Positions 1 to 8,015 of a DNA stretch of 47,745 bases are shown in pieces. Under the pieces are notes generated by a model, which was not told the origin of the DNA, ran no database searches, and worked only from the letters and a program-made list of their open reading frames with translations. Both the position numbers and the translations under genes were made by a program. Source of the stretch: CALLVY01 sp937899855 (lineage in GTDB: Bacteria; Bacteroidota; Bacteroidia; Chitinophagales; Saprospiraceae); the NCBI GenBank assembly GCA_039820405.1, contig JBCBQC010000047.1, positions 1-47,745 of the forward strand. The letters run 5' to 3'. How positions within the stretch are numbered: position 1 is the stretch's first letter; each line of letters starts with the position of its first letter.

Positions 1-23
1 TCCATTCCCCCAAACCCTCAGCC

Positions 24-566
24 ATGCACCTTAGCTTTCGTTCCGAACGGCCCCAAGATTACACCGCAGTGGAGCAACTCATTGCCGCGGCCTTCCGCGA
101 TGAAGTCTACAGCGACCAAAACGAGCACCGGCTGGTCGCCCGTCTCCGACAATCGCCCGCCTTTATCCCCGAGCTGTCGATCGTCGCCGAAGTGGACGGA
201 CAGCTCGTCGGACACGCTTTGCTGACGCGAATTGCCATCGAAGGGGCGGATCGCCGTTTTCCCTCCCTGGCCCTGGCGCCCATTTCGGTGGCGCCGACCT
301 GGCAGCGGCGGGGTATTGGGGGGCGTACGATCGAGGAAGCACACCGGGTGGCGCAAGACCTGGGCCACGATTCGGTGGTCGTACTGGGACACGCGGATTA
401 CTACCCGCGCTTTGGCTACGAGAGGGCCAGCCGTTACGGTATTGTACTGCCCTTCGAGGTGCCGGAGGAAAATGCCATGGTCCGCGCGCTGCGGGAAGGG
501 GGCCTGACGGGGGTCGCGGGGCGGGTGATTTATCCAGCGGCTTTTTACCTGGGGGAAGAAGGATGA
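24..566 (+). CDS. GNAT family N-acetyltransferase
   Basis: A 180-residue protein that probably transfers an acetyl group from acetyl-CoA to an unidentified amine, in the cytoplasm. The acetyl-CoA pyrophosphate-binding signature QRRGIG is at residues 94-99, after the beta strand APISVAP, and YYPRFGYE near residue 126 is typical of the YhbS-like GNAT branch. The length fits a single GNAT domain. The ATG at 24 follows closely on the window edge, so an earlier start or an upstream operon gene cannot be excluded. Its stop overlaps the next start (ATGA), which implies translational coupling to the ATPase gene. The substrate cannot be read from the sequence. Confidence 0.85.
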   Translation: MHLSFRSERPQDYTAVEQLIAAAFRDEVYSDQNEHRLVARLRQSPAFIPELSIVAEVDGQLVGHALLTRIAIEGADRRFPSLALAPISVAPTWQRRGIGGRTIEEAHRVAQDLGHDSVVVLGHADYYPRFGYERASRYGIVLPFEVPEENAMVRALREGGLTGVAGRVIYPAAFYLGEEG

Positions 567-1237
567 AACGGAATCCATTGAGCGTTGCTGCGGATGTTTT
601 CCACACCCATTTCCGACCGGCTCCCACCATTGCCCTGGGCATCGCGGCCGATTCCCATTTTCACTTCAATCCCTTCGGTGGCCTGCGCGATGAAGAATTG
701 GAGCGGGTGCTGGTTCCGCATCCACGGTGGTCGCAATTGCTGGACTTGGTTCGCGCCGGGCAGCCGCTCCTCATCGAGCTCTGTGGCGCCAAGGGCCGGG
801 GCAAAACCACCCACCTCAAACGCCTGTACCAATTGTTTCCCCAGGCAGCACTCCAGTGTCTCCACACCGGGTTTGACCCCTCCTTTCTGCGTGCCCCACT
901 GCCGCCCCTGCTCCTCATCGACAGCATTCATCACCTCAGTCTGCCCCAGCGGCTCCAACTGTACCGACAAAGCCATACCCTCATCCTAACCACCCACCGC
1001 AGCCGACTTTGGGAGTACCGCTGGGCCGGAAAAGCCAGCCACCACTTTCGCTTCCGCAGCAGCGACCCCCGGCGCTTACAAAGCCTCCTCGAAAATCGCC
1101 TGCGTTTGGCACGCAAATCCGCGGAGGTTCCCATCGCTCTCCCCACCGCCGCCATCGAGCAACTGATCCACCACTTTGGCGATGATTACCGGGGTACGCT
1201 ACAGTATTTGTACCACCAATATCAGTCTCAGCTATGA
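563..1237 (+). CDS. Small P-loop ATPase (AAA-like), function unknown
   Basis: A 224-residue nucleotide-binding protein. A Walker A loop GAKGRGKTT lies at residues 75-83, a Walker B strand LLLID at 116-120, and a sensor-1-like strand TLILTTHR at 139-146. The C-terminal third is helical and basic (LENRLRLARK), resembling the small lid of AAA ATPases. It has no signal peptide and no membrane segment. It overlaps both neighbours by ATGA junctions (563-566 and 1234-1237), so the three genes form a tight operon. The family was not recognised. The size and motif order resemble small AAA loaders such as TniB or ExeA, but no transposase or secretion partner is adjacent. Confidence 0.75.
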   Translation: MKRNPLSVAADVFHTHFRPAPTIALGIAADSHFHFNPFGGLRDEELERVLVPHPRWSQLLDLVRAGQPLLIELCGAKGRGKTTHLKRLYQLFPQAALQCLHTGFDPSFLRAPLPPLLLIDSIHHLSLPQRLQLYRQSHTLILTTHRSRLWEYRWAGKASHHFRFRSSDPRRLQSLLENRLRLARKSAEVPIALPTAAIEQLIHHFGDDYRGTLQYLYHQYQSQL

Positions 1238-2232
1238 TCCAAATCGAAATTGAACTGGACGAGTACCAGGAGGTTTACCACCTCGGGACCCCCTATTCGG
1301 GCCGCATTAGCGTCGAGCTCGAAGAAGCCGTCGAGGTCCACCGCTTGGGCTACCGATTGGTTGTGGAACTGCGGGGACTGGTGGAAGTGTACGAACACAC
1401 CATCGTTCAGGAAATCTTGGTCAATCGGGAACGGCTGGCTGGGGACAAGCCCCACGTTTTCCCCTTCGAATTTGTCAACCACCACTTCGAGACCTTCAAG
1501 GGGAAGCGCTTTAGCCTACACCTCCGCATCGAGGGCTTCCTCGAAATGCCCCCCCAGACCATCACCCTACCCAACCGGGGCCTACGGCGGCTGACCGGGC
1601 CGAGCCGTACCCAAGTCGAACAACCGCGCTACCAAGATGACATTCGGCTGCGCTACCGCAGCTCCGCTCCGCGCTACCGACTCCCCACCGAAGCCACAAG
1701 CTTCGCAGTCTACGAATCTATTAGCTGGTGGATTCCCCTGATCCTCATCGGCCTGCTACCGGTGGGCTATCACCTTTCCGGTGACCAGCACCCCGCCTAC
1801 TTTATCCCGCTGTTTGTGCTCGGTTTTCTTATCTCCATAGTAGCGATCTTATGGATCGGACGGTGGACGCAAGCTTGGCGCTTTCGGCTGTCCGAACTGG
1901 AGGAAACGCATTTTGAGCTGCGGCTGGAACGGGTGGAGAACTGGCGTTCCATCCAGTCCGTTGAGGTGTGGTACGAAATCGAAGAGGAGGTCATCGACCG
2001 GCGGGGCACCAGCCCGACCACCAACCGATCGACCCTTTTCCGTTCGGAGTCGGTCCGACAGCGAATCTTGGGGTCTTCCTTGGGGATAAAACTTCCCTTA
2101 CCGGTGGCCAATCAGCCGGCGGGAATTGTAATGGGAGATGCAAAAATCCATTGGCTGGCCAAAGTGAGGGTGCGTTTGCACTGGGGTTTGCGTTTTACCC
2201 TTCGTGGGCCCTTTTTGCCCCAAAAAATGTAA
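1234..2232 (+). CDS. Two-TM membrane protein with arrestin-like N-terminal half
   Basis: A 332-residue protein of unknown function. The N-terminal 130 residues are rich in beta strands and follow the pattern of arrestin/Spo0M-like sandwiches: YHLGTPYSGRISVEL, then charged strands, then HVFPFEFV. This fold call is my inference from the pattern. Two hydrophobic helices follow at about residues 164-182 and 188-210. The remaining 120 residues are again beta-rich and charged. The start overlaps the ATPase stop (ATGA), so the protein is probably made with the ATPase and GNAT. A membrane-anchored beta-sandwich paired with a soluble ATPase suggests one complex, but nothing shows its job. Confidence 0.7.
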   Translation: MIQIEIELDEYQEVYHLGTPYSGRISVELEEAVEVHRLGYRLVVELRGLVEVYEHTIVQEILVNRERLAGDKPHVFPFEFVNHHFETFKGKRFSLHLRIEGFLEMPPQTITLPNRGLRRLTGPSRTQVEQPRYQDDIRLRYRSSAPRYRLPTEATSFAVYESISWWIPLILIGLLPVGYHLSGDQHPAYFIPLFVLGFLISIVAILWIGRWTQAWRFRLSELEETHFELRLERVENWRSIQSVEVWYEIEEEVIDRRGTSPTTNRSTLFRSESVRQRILGSSLGIKLPLPVANQPAGIVMGDAKIHWLAKVRVRLHWGLRFTLRGPFLPQKM

Positions 2233-2307
2233 TTCTGGTCGTTACCTTTTTCCGATTTGAGCCATTAAAAGGAAGTAGGTAGCTACCAAAAACTAAAAAT
2301 AAGAGCC

Positions 2308-3864
2308 ATGCGATTTTTACCTTTTTCCATCATTCTTTTACTCCATCTTTTTTGCTCCCCCTTGCTCAACGCACAAGGAATCACTCGGGACGCCAACTTC
2401 GGCGAGGCGGGCGTCTTGCGCAAGGACGTGGACAATTCCCTCCAGTCTTTCTGGCGCCCCCTGATCCAAGCCGACGGAAAAATCGTCGTGGCGCACAGTA
2501 CGGTGGGCACCAATGATAGCAACAGTCACCTCAGCCTGTCGCGCTACCGGAAGGATGGTAGCTTAGATCCGGACTTTGGGGAGCAAGGTCAAGTCCGGAC
2601 GGTACTCAGCCCGGAAGCCAGCTATCCGAGGACCCTCAACCTGCAGGAGGATGGACGCATCCTCGTTACGGGTATTGTCACCGAATCTGACGGCAGCATC
2701 CGCCTAGCCCTGCTGCGTTATCAGTCGGATGGCCAGCTCGATACCACCTTTCGGGAAGACGGCATCCACATCCTGCCCTTCACCAGCGTAGTTGCCGACG
2801 AGGCCAACGACGTGGCGGTGCAGCCCGATGGTAAAATCCTCGTCGGGGGCATCTACGGCAACCGGATGACGGTGATGCGCTTCCTCCGTGATGGCCAGTG
2901 GGACCCGGACTTTGCCGACGATGGCATCCTGCAACTGGACGAAAACTGGTTCCAATTGAGTGCGCTGGCCCTGCGTCCCGATGGAAAGCTCCTCGTTTCT
3001 GGGGTCCGGCAGGGAACCACCGTCAAGGAGATGAGCATCACCCAAATCCTGCCAAACGGGACCATCGACGACAGCTTTGGCAGCGCCGGGCTGACTACCT
3101 TCCGTCCGCTCGACGATGACAATGTAGGCGTCGACGTGGTCCTTGAAGAAGATGGCAAGGCGGTGATTTTGGGCTACGGCTTGCGGGGCAGCGATTTTGA
3201 TTACGATATAGTCCTGCTGCGGATCAATGCCGATGGCAGTTTAGACGAAAGCTTTGCGGACGATGGTTGGCACATCCTGGATTTGGAGGAGCAGAGTTCC
3301 GACTTCCCTTATAGGCTGATGAGGCAGGAGGACGGTAAATGGATCGCCCTGGGGGAAGTGATCTTCGACACCTCAATGGCTGAATTTTCGATGGTTTTGC
3401 TGCGTTTTGACGAGGATGGAAACTTGGATGAGGGCTTTGGCGACGGAGGGCGCTTGCTGGAAAAATTTTCCGAAACTACTCGGTTCACCGGGGCGGCTTT
3501 GCGCGACGGTAAGTTGATCACGGTGGGTTATATTGGTGGTCCCCTTCTGGCCGAGACCACTTTTATGATCCGCTACAGCATAGAGTCCGGTGGCCCTTCC
3601 TCCACCACGGAGCTGGGGCTCCTCGACTTTGAGGTTTTCCCCAACCCCGCCCGCGATCAGCTACAGCTCAACTTCCCCCCCAGTGCCCGGGGCTACCAAC
3701 TGCGCATCAGTGATGCCCAGGGCCGGCTCAAACGGGAATTGCGGATTCCGCCGGGACAAGATAAGCTGCCCCTGGCCGTGGACTTTGCTAGTGGTTGCTA
3801 CTTCTTCCAACTGAGTAATGCGGAGGGCAGTAGCGTTCAAAAAATTTGGATTCAAGCCCCCTAA
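2308..3864 (+). CDS. Delta-60 repeat protein with T9SS C-terminal sorting domain
   Basis: A 518-residue secreted protein. A signal peptide (MRFLPFSIILLLHLF, cleavage near LNAQG) is followed by about seven delta-60 type repeats of roughly 50 residues, each with a core like DGSLDPDFGEQG (also DGQLDTTF, NGTIDDSFG, DGNLDEGFGDGG). Such repeats are expected to build a beta-propeller-like surface domain. The last 80 residues begin with FEVFPNPARDQLQLNF and match the type A sorting domain that directs export by the Bacteroidota type IX secretion system. No enzyme motif is visible; a structural or binding role at the cell surface is likely. The ATG at 2308 gives a complete signal peptide. Confidence 0.85.
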   Translation: MRFLPFSIILLLHLFCSPLLNAQGITRDANFGEAGVLRKDVDNSLQSFWRPLIQADGKIVVAHSTVGTNDSNSHLSLSRYRKDGSLDPDFGEQGQVRTVLSPEASYPRTLNLQEDGRILVTGIVTESDGSIRLALLRYQSDGQLDTTFREDGIHILPFTSVVADEANDVAVQPDGKILVGGIYGNRMTVMRFLRDGQWDPDFADDGILQLDENWFQLSALALRPDGKLLVSGVRQGTTVKEMSITQILPNGTIDDSFGSAGLTTFRPLDDDNVGVDVVLEEDGKAVILGYGLRGSDFDYDIVLLRINADGSLDESFADDGWHILDLEEQSSDFPYRLMRQEDGKWIALGEVIFDTSMAEFSMVLLRFDEDGNLDEGFGDGGRLLEKFSETTRFTGAALRDGKLITVGYIGGPLLAETTFMIRYSIESGGPSSTTELGLLDFEVFPNPARDQLQLNFPPSARGYQLRISDAQGRLKRELRIPPGQDKLPLAVDFASGCYFFQLSNAEGSSVQKIWIQAP

Positions 3865-3874
3865 ACCCCAGCCC

Positions 3875-4626
3875 GTGAAATCCGTCAACGATCAGTTTTC
3901 CGAACAAGCCGAGACCTATCAAAAATATCGGCCTCATTATCCTCCGGCCCTCTATCGGGCCCTCCTGGAACGGGTTTCCCAGCGCCGGTGCTGCTGGGAT
4001 TGTGGAACGGGCAATGGGCAGGTTGCCAGCGTACTGGCCCAGCACTTTGAACGGGTGTACGCCACCGACATCAGCACCCAACAACTGCAACGAGCGGTGG
4101 CGCACGAGCGGATCGAGTACCGCGTCGAACGGGCGGAGCGGACGCGGTTTAAGGACGAACAGTTCGACCTGATCACCGTGGGGCAGGCCCTCCACTGGTT
4201 CGATTTCGAAGCCTTCGGCCGGGAAGTGGAACGGGTAGCCCAACCCAGGGCCATCCTGGGCGTTTGGGGCTACCAGCTGCTGCGTGGCGGCCCCGACCTC
4301 GACCCCCTGATAGACCACTTTTACAGGAGATCATCGGCCCCTACTGGTCTCCCGAACGCCGCCACGTCGACCAGGCCTACTGCAGTATTCCCCTCCCGGG
4401 CAAGGCCCTGCCCAGTCCAAAGGATTTGTACATCAGTGTCGAGTGGACCCTGGCGGCCCTGGAAGGCTACTTTCGTTCCTGGTCCAGCGTCCGGCAATAC
4501 CGCCGCCAGCACGACGACGATCCCGTCGCGCATTTGCTAGACCAAATTCGCCCACACTGGGGGGCTTCGACCAGTCGAAATTTACGTTTTCCCCTCTTCG
4601 TCCGGCTGCACAGCATAAAGGATTAA
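3875..4626 (+). pseudogene. Class I SAM-dependent methyltransferase, frameshifted
   Basis: The reading starts at a GTG 10 bases after the preceding stop (VKSVNDQFSEQAETYQKYRP), a typical opening of methyltransferase type 11 proteins. The SAM-binding loop is WDCGTGNGQV, followed by the acidic strand end YATDIS and the late motif DLITVGQALHWFD. After LIDHFY the frame is lost around 4319-4324. The continuation EIIGPYWSPERRHVDQAY, well known from this family, is in the frame one base earlier and runs to the TAA at 4624-4626. Restoring one base gives a full-length protein of about 250 residues. It is either a recent pseudogene, a sequencing error, or less likely programmed slippage at a CTTTT run. 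Confidence 0.8.
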
Positions 4627-4658
4627 AAAAGACCGGGAGCGGCAGTACGCTCCCGGTC
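4625..4658 (-). terminator. Intrinsic terminator for the M57 protease gene
   Basis: The inverted repeat GACCGGGAGCG / CGCTCCCGGTC (4631-4641 and 4648-4658) is followed on the minus strand by TTTTTT. It lies 38 bases after the stop of the minus-strand protease gene and abuts the end of the convergent methyltransferase gene. Confidence 0.85.
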
Positions 4659-4695
4659 GATGATCCCCGCCCGCAGTTGGGTTTCCCAATGATGC

Positions 4696-5874
4696 TTAAA
4701 GATTGACCAGATACTTACTCGTGGCGCTGGAGTAAATATCGCGGCGAAAGTTGTACGCGCGAGCCGAAAAGCGGAATTCTCCCGAGCCGTGGCCCGGCCA
4801 GTAGATGGCGTGAGTCCCCCCACTACTCGTGATCGACTGAAAGTCGCGGTAGTCCAGCAGCATACCACCGGGCGTGTATTTGTAAACGCGTACCCAGTAG
4901 TAGGGCCGGCTGATGTGGCTCATATTGCGGTAGCGGAAACGCACCATTCCGTCTCCAATTTTGGTGACCGAAATTCCGGTGGGAGTGATCAAACGCTCGG
5001 GGTAGTAGAGGCGGGCAGCTCGAACATCACCCACTGGAAAGGCCGGGGTGGTATTGACGCCCGTGTTCATGATCGACTCGCTGTCGACGTGGTCAGTACC
5101 GTGGATGTGTTGGCCATCGCTCGTCCCCGTATGGCGATAGCCCAGGCAGTGTCCAAATTCGTGCATGGCGGTTTTTAGTTTACTGTTCCAGGAGTCGGCG
5201 CTGTCGTTGACCGAAATCCACTTCCAGGGCACCCCGTTAGAGGGAAAGCCCGCTCGGGCAATGAGGCCACTGGAAAGGTCTTGGTGACCCGCCGGAAAAC
5301 TCGAGTCGCTGTCGGAACCAATGATGATATTGGCGTGGGATCTTACGATGGTAGGCGTCAGTTTGACTTGGCAGTGGGTGATGTCATTCCATTCGTCCGC
5401 TGCGTCGTGAAAGGCATCTACCCAGTCCTGCCCACAGTGGTTGAAGAGGGTATTGTTGATGAAATAACGCAAGTTTTTGATGCGAACCTGATTGACGGCA
5501 TCCAGGTAATTTGATTCCCTTACGCCCCGCTGACGCTCCCGCCCGTGGAGGGGCACCAGCGTGGGATCATCGGGGTCGATGGGTACAATGGGGGCGTACC
5601 CACCCCGGATGGTTTGGAGTAGGGCCGCCTTGTCCCAGCCCGCATCGTCTTCGTAGACGACGAAGTCTTCGAGAAACTCAACGGCATCGGTGTGGTAGCC
5701 GTTTTCGGACAAGTAGTGGAGGATTTCCTGCTCCTCCGGTTGGAGGGTATCCGTTTCGAGGAGGGCGTGCTGGTCCGGTTGGCAGGAGACCAAGAGTAAG
5801 GAGGCCAGGACTCCGAGGAATATCGTACGGTAGTGCAGGGGGAGTTGGGAAAAACTTTGCTTTACGAATTGCAT
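4696..5874 (-). CDS. M57-like (HEFGH) zinc metalloprotease lipoprotein, copy A
   Basis: A 392-residue predicted zinc endopeptidase of the matrixin-like metzincin group, closest to family M57. The zinc motif HEFGHCLGYRH is at residues 238-248, and a Met-turn candidate SIMN is at 267-270. The start MQFVKQSF at 5874 is chosen because it places a lipobox LLVSC at residue 31, so the mature protein should be anchored through Cys31 to the outer or inner membrane. A propeptide-like acidic region (residues 40-130) precedes the catalytic domain. The last 100 residues (from GISVTKIGDG) resemble a fibronectin III-like beta domain. It is a tandem paralogue of the next minus-strand gene and has its own terminator. 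Confidence 0.85.
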   Translation of the reverse strand: MQFVKQSFSQLPLHYRTIFLGVLASLLLVSCQPDQHALLETDTLQPEEQEILHYLSENGYHTDAVEFLEDFVVYEDDAGWDKAALLQTIRGGYAPIVPIDPDDPTLVPLHGRERQRGVRESNYLDAVNQVRIKNLRYFINNTLFNHCGQDWVDAFHDAADEWNDITHCQVKLTPTIVRSHANIIIGSDSDSSFPAGHQDLSSGLIARAGFPSNGVPWKWISVNDSADSWNSKLKTAMHEFGHCLGYRHTGTSDGQHIHGTDHVDSESIMNTGVNTTPAFPVGDVRAARLYYPERLITPTGISVTKIGDGMVRFRYRNMSHISRPYYWVRVYKYTPGGMLLDYRDFQSITSSGGTHAIYWPGHGSGEFRFSARAYNFRRDIYSSATSKYLVNL

Positions 5875-6224
5875 GATAATGGGGTTTGATAAAATATAGT
5901 GCATGAGCGTTCCGGCCCCTTGCGCGCAGCAAGCGGTGGTTTGTATTTTCACACCGTAAAAAGGAAGTAAAAATGAGACCGATGAGTGGCCAATTCCCCG
6001 CGATCGCCGCAAGGGTTTTGCTTGCGTTTTGATGAGCGACCGGGGTCAGAACGATTGTCACCTAGACTTATCGCAAGGAGGGAAAGGGGGTAAAGCCGGA
6101 GGGGAAAATTTCTACTTTTTTCTCCCTCCACCAAGGCATCCCAAGCCAAGCAAGGCCGAAAGCGGGGGAGTGCTTTCGGCCAATGGATCAGATGGAATCC
6201 TTCTAGTTTGCGGTAGCAGACAGA
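5875..6224. other. Intergenic region between the two M57 genes
   Basis: There is no convincing gene in these 350 bases. A hairpin with a perfect 10-bp stem, GGCCGAAAGC / GCTTTCGGCC (6154-6163 and 6172-6181), lies 44 bases beyond the stop of the second protease gene and may end its transcript, though no T-run follows. The promoter of copy A should be here, but I see no clear TAnnTTTG box. Confidence 0.5.
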
Positions 6225-7400
6225 TTACAAGTCGACGGAAAATTTGGACGAGCGACCGCTGTTGATGTCGCGCCGGAAATTATAGCCCCGTACGGCAAAC
6301 TTGTACGTACGACCGGGCGTGTGGCCGCCCCAAAACAAGGTGTGGAAACCATCACTACTCCCGGTACGGGACTTAAAGTCGCGGTAACCCAGGTAAACGC
6401 CCCAGGAGGTGTACTTGTACACGCGAATCCAGTAGTAGGGTCGCGTGATGAAGTTGCTGTTGCGGTAGGTGAGCCTCACTTTGCCGCTGCTCTCCCGCCT
6501 TACGCTGACCGAGTTGGGATCGGTGTATTCCTCGGGGTAGTACACGCGGGCGGAGCGGCGATCTCCGGTCTGGAAGGAAGGACTCGTATTGGTGCCCTGG
6601 TTCATAATCGAACCGCTTTCGGTGGAGGGGGTACCGTGGATAAACTGTCCGTCGCTGGTCCCCGTGTGGCGGTAGCCCAGGCAGTGGCCAAACTCGTGCA
6701 TGGCGGTTTTCAGCTTGCTGTCCCAATCGTCCGCATTGTCGTTGACCGAGATCCACCCCCAGGCCCGACCGTCGGAAGGAAAACCCGCCCGGGCGATCGA
6801 CGGGATGTTGCGGTGCGAAGTGGGCAGCCCCGTGTCCAGGTCGGAGCCGATGACGATATCGGCCCGAATCTCGGAGGTCGTTTCCGTCAAAGTAACCCGG
6901 CAGTGGGCCAAGCGGTTCCATTCTCGGGCCCCGTTGCGGAAAGCTGCGGTCCAGTCCGTCCCGCAGTCCCGGCCCAGGCTCGAACGCATAAAATAAGTCA
7001 AGTCGTCAACGCGCCCTTTCGTAACGGCATCCGTACGGTTCTCTTCGCGAATCCCCCGGTGGCGCTCCTCGGCTTCGAGGTCCACGATACTGGGGTCATC
7101 GGGATCGATGGGGATAGGGTCGATGTTCTCCCCTCGGATGGTTCGGAGTAAGGCGGCCTTATCCCAACCCGCATCCGCTTCGTAGACGACGAAGTCTTCC
7201 AAAAATTCTACGGCATCGAGGTCGTAGTCGTTGGTACGGAGGTAATCGATAATTTCCCGCTCTTCGGGGCTGAGGCTGGCCGTTTCGACGATGGGATGAT
7301 CCTGCCCACAGCCCAGTAAGAGGAGGACCATCCAAGCCCCCCAGCAGCAGGTGTAAATACTAAATCTTACTTTGGAAAAATAATGCTTTACTAGAATCAT
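6225..7400 (-). CDS. M57-like (HEFGH) zinc metalloprotease lipoprotein, copy B
   Basis: A 391-residue paralogue of the neighbouring protease with the same architecture. The lipobox LLLLGC has Cys31, an acidic pro-region contains the shared block EFLEDFVVYE, the zinc motif HEFGHCLGYRH is at residues 235-245 and SIMN is the Met-turn candidate. The beta-rich C-terminal tail contains RPYYWIRVYKYT. The start at 7400 (MILVKHYFSK) is the only ATG giving a clean lipoprotein signal and matches the copy A start by alignment. The pair arose by tandem duplication and has diverged mainly in the signal peptide and pro-region. It is expected to act at the cell surface on unknown protein substrates. Confidence 0.85.
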   Translation of the reverse strand: MILVKHYFSKVRFSIYTCCWGAWMVLLLLGCGQDHPIVETASLSPEEREIIDYLRTNDYDLDAVEFLEDFVVYEADAGWDKAALLRTIRGENIDPIPIDPDDPSIVDLEAEERHRGIREENRTDAVTKGRVDDLTYFMRSSLGRDCGTDWTAAFRNGAREWNRLAHCRVTLTETTSEIRADIVIGSDLDTGLPTSHRNIPSIARAGFPSDGRAWGWISVNDNADDWDSKLKTAMHEFGHCLGYRHTGTSDGQFIHGTPSTESGSIMNQGTNTSPSFQTGDRRSARVYYPEEYTDPNSVSVRRESSGKVRLTYRNSNFITRPYYWIRVYKYTSWGVYLGYRDFKSRTGSSDGFHTLFWGGHTPGRTYKFAVRGYNFRRDINSGRSSKFSVDL

Positions 7401-7826
7401 GATAATGGATTTTATTAAGAAATAGAGACAATACACCAGCGGGCCGAGCGCACGGCAATGGCGCTCCGCTTCGTGTGCGGACCGGGCAGCGAACGGGCCA
7501 CCGGTCGGCAAAGCAAAAATATTTTGGGGCACGAAAAGCACGAACGACCTCAATGGTCGCTACTGCGATCGAGGGTAAAAGGAATGATGGTGTAAAAGGG
7601 AATTAGAAACTACCGTGTCGGATGGACGTAGGTAAAGGAATGGATCAGTGGGTGGGATGGAAGGGCCGAGGCCGCTTTGTATCCCAATGCTCATGAAAGT
7701 AGGCATTATTCCTAATAATACCAAAACCACTGGCGATCTAAGCGCGCCCGAAAGACCATAACATAGCGAAGCCCCGGAGCGGAGCTACCGGGGCCTCGAA
7801 AGAAATCTAGCTGATACGTTTGTTTC
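7401..7826. other. Intergenic region with hairpin at 7772-7793
   Basis: There is no credible gene. It holds the upstream region of the copy B protease. A GC-rich hairpin CCCCGG / CCGGGG (7772-7777 and 7788-7793) could be a terminator remnant for the upstream htpG transcript. The fold-back repeat listed next begins at 7827. Confidence 0.5.
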
Positions 7827-8015
7827 AGAAGCCATCTCAAAAATATCCTTTACTGGCGTGAATCTCCTTCGTCGATTTGGACTACGTGAGGGTCATTTAC
7901 GCCCCTACTTCGTTGCCAAAAGCGTCACGTAGCTACGGCTACGCTCCGTTTCGGCGCCTCGTCGGAGCGCAAATGACCACTCCCTCGCCGACAAAAACAT
8001 TTTGAGATAGCTTCT
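7827..8015. repeat. Fold-back (MITE-like) element with terminal inverted repeats
   Basis: A 189-bp segment whose ends are inverted copies: AGAAGCCATCTCAAAA at 7827-7842 and, on the other strand from 8015, AGAAGCTATCTCAAAA (one mismatch). Inside, a second inverted block pairs GGTCATTTACGC (near 7889-7900) with GGTCATTTGCGC read from the opposite strand near 7968-7979. No protein is encoded. The structure fits a miniature inverted-repeat element mobilised by a transposase in trans. The right end supplies the last bases up to the htpG stop codon (CTA at 8014-8016). No flanking target duplication could be assigned by eye. Confidence 0.65.
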
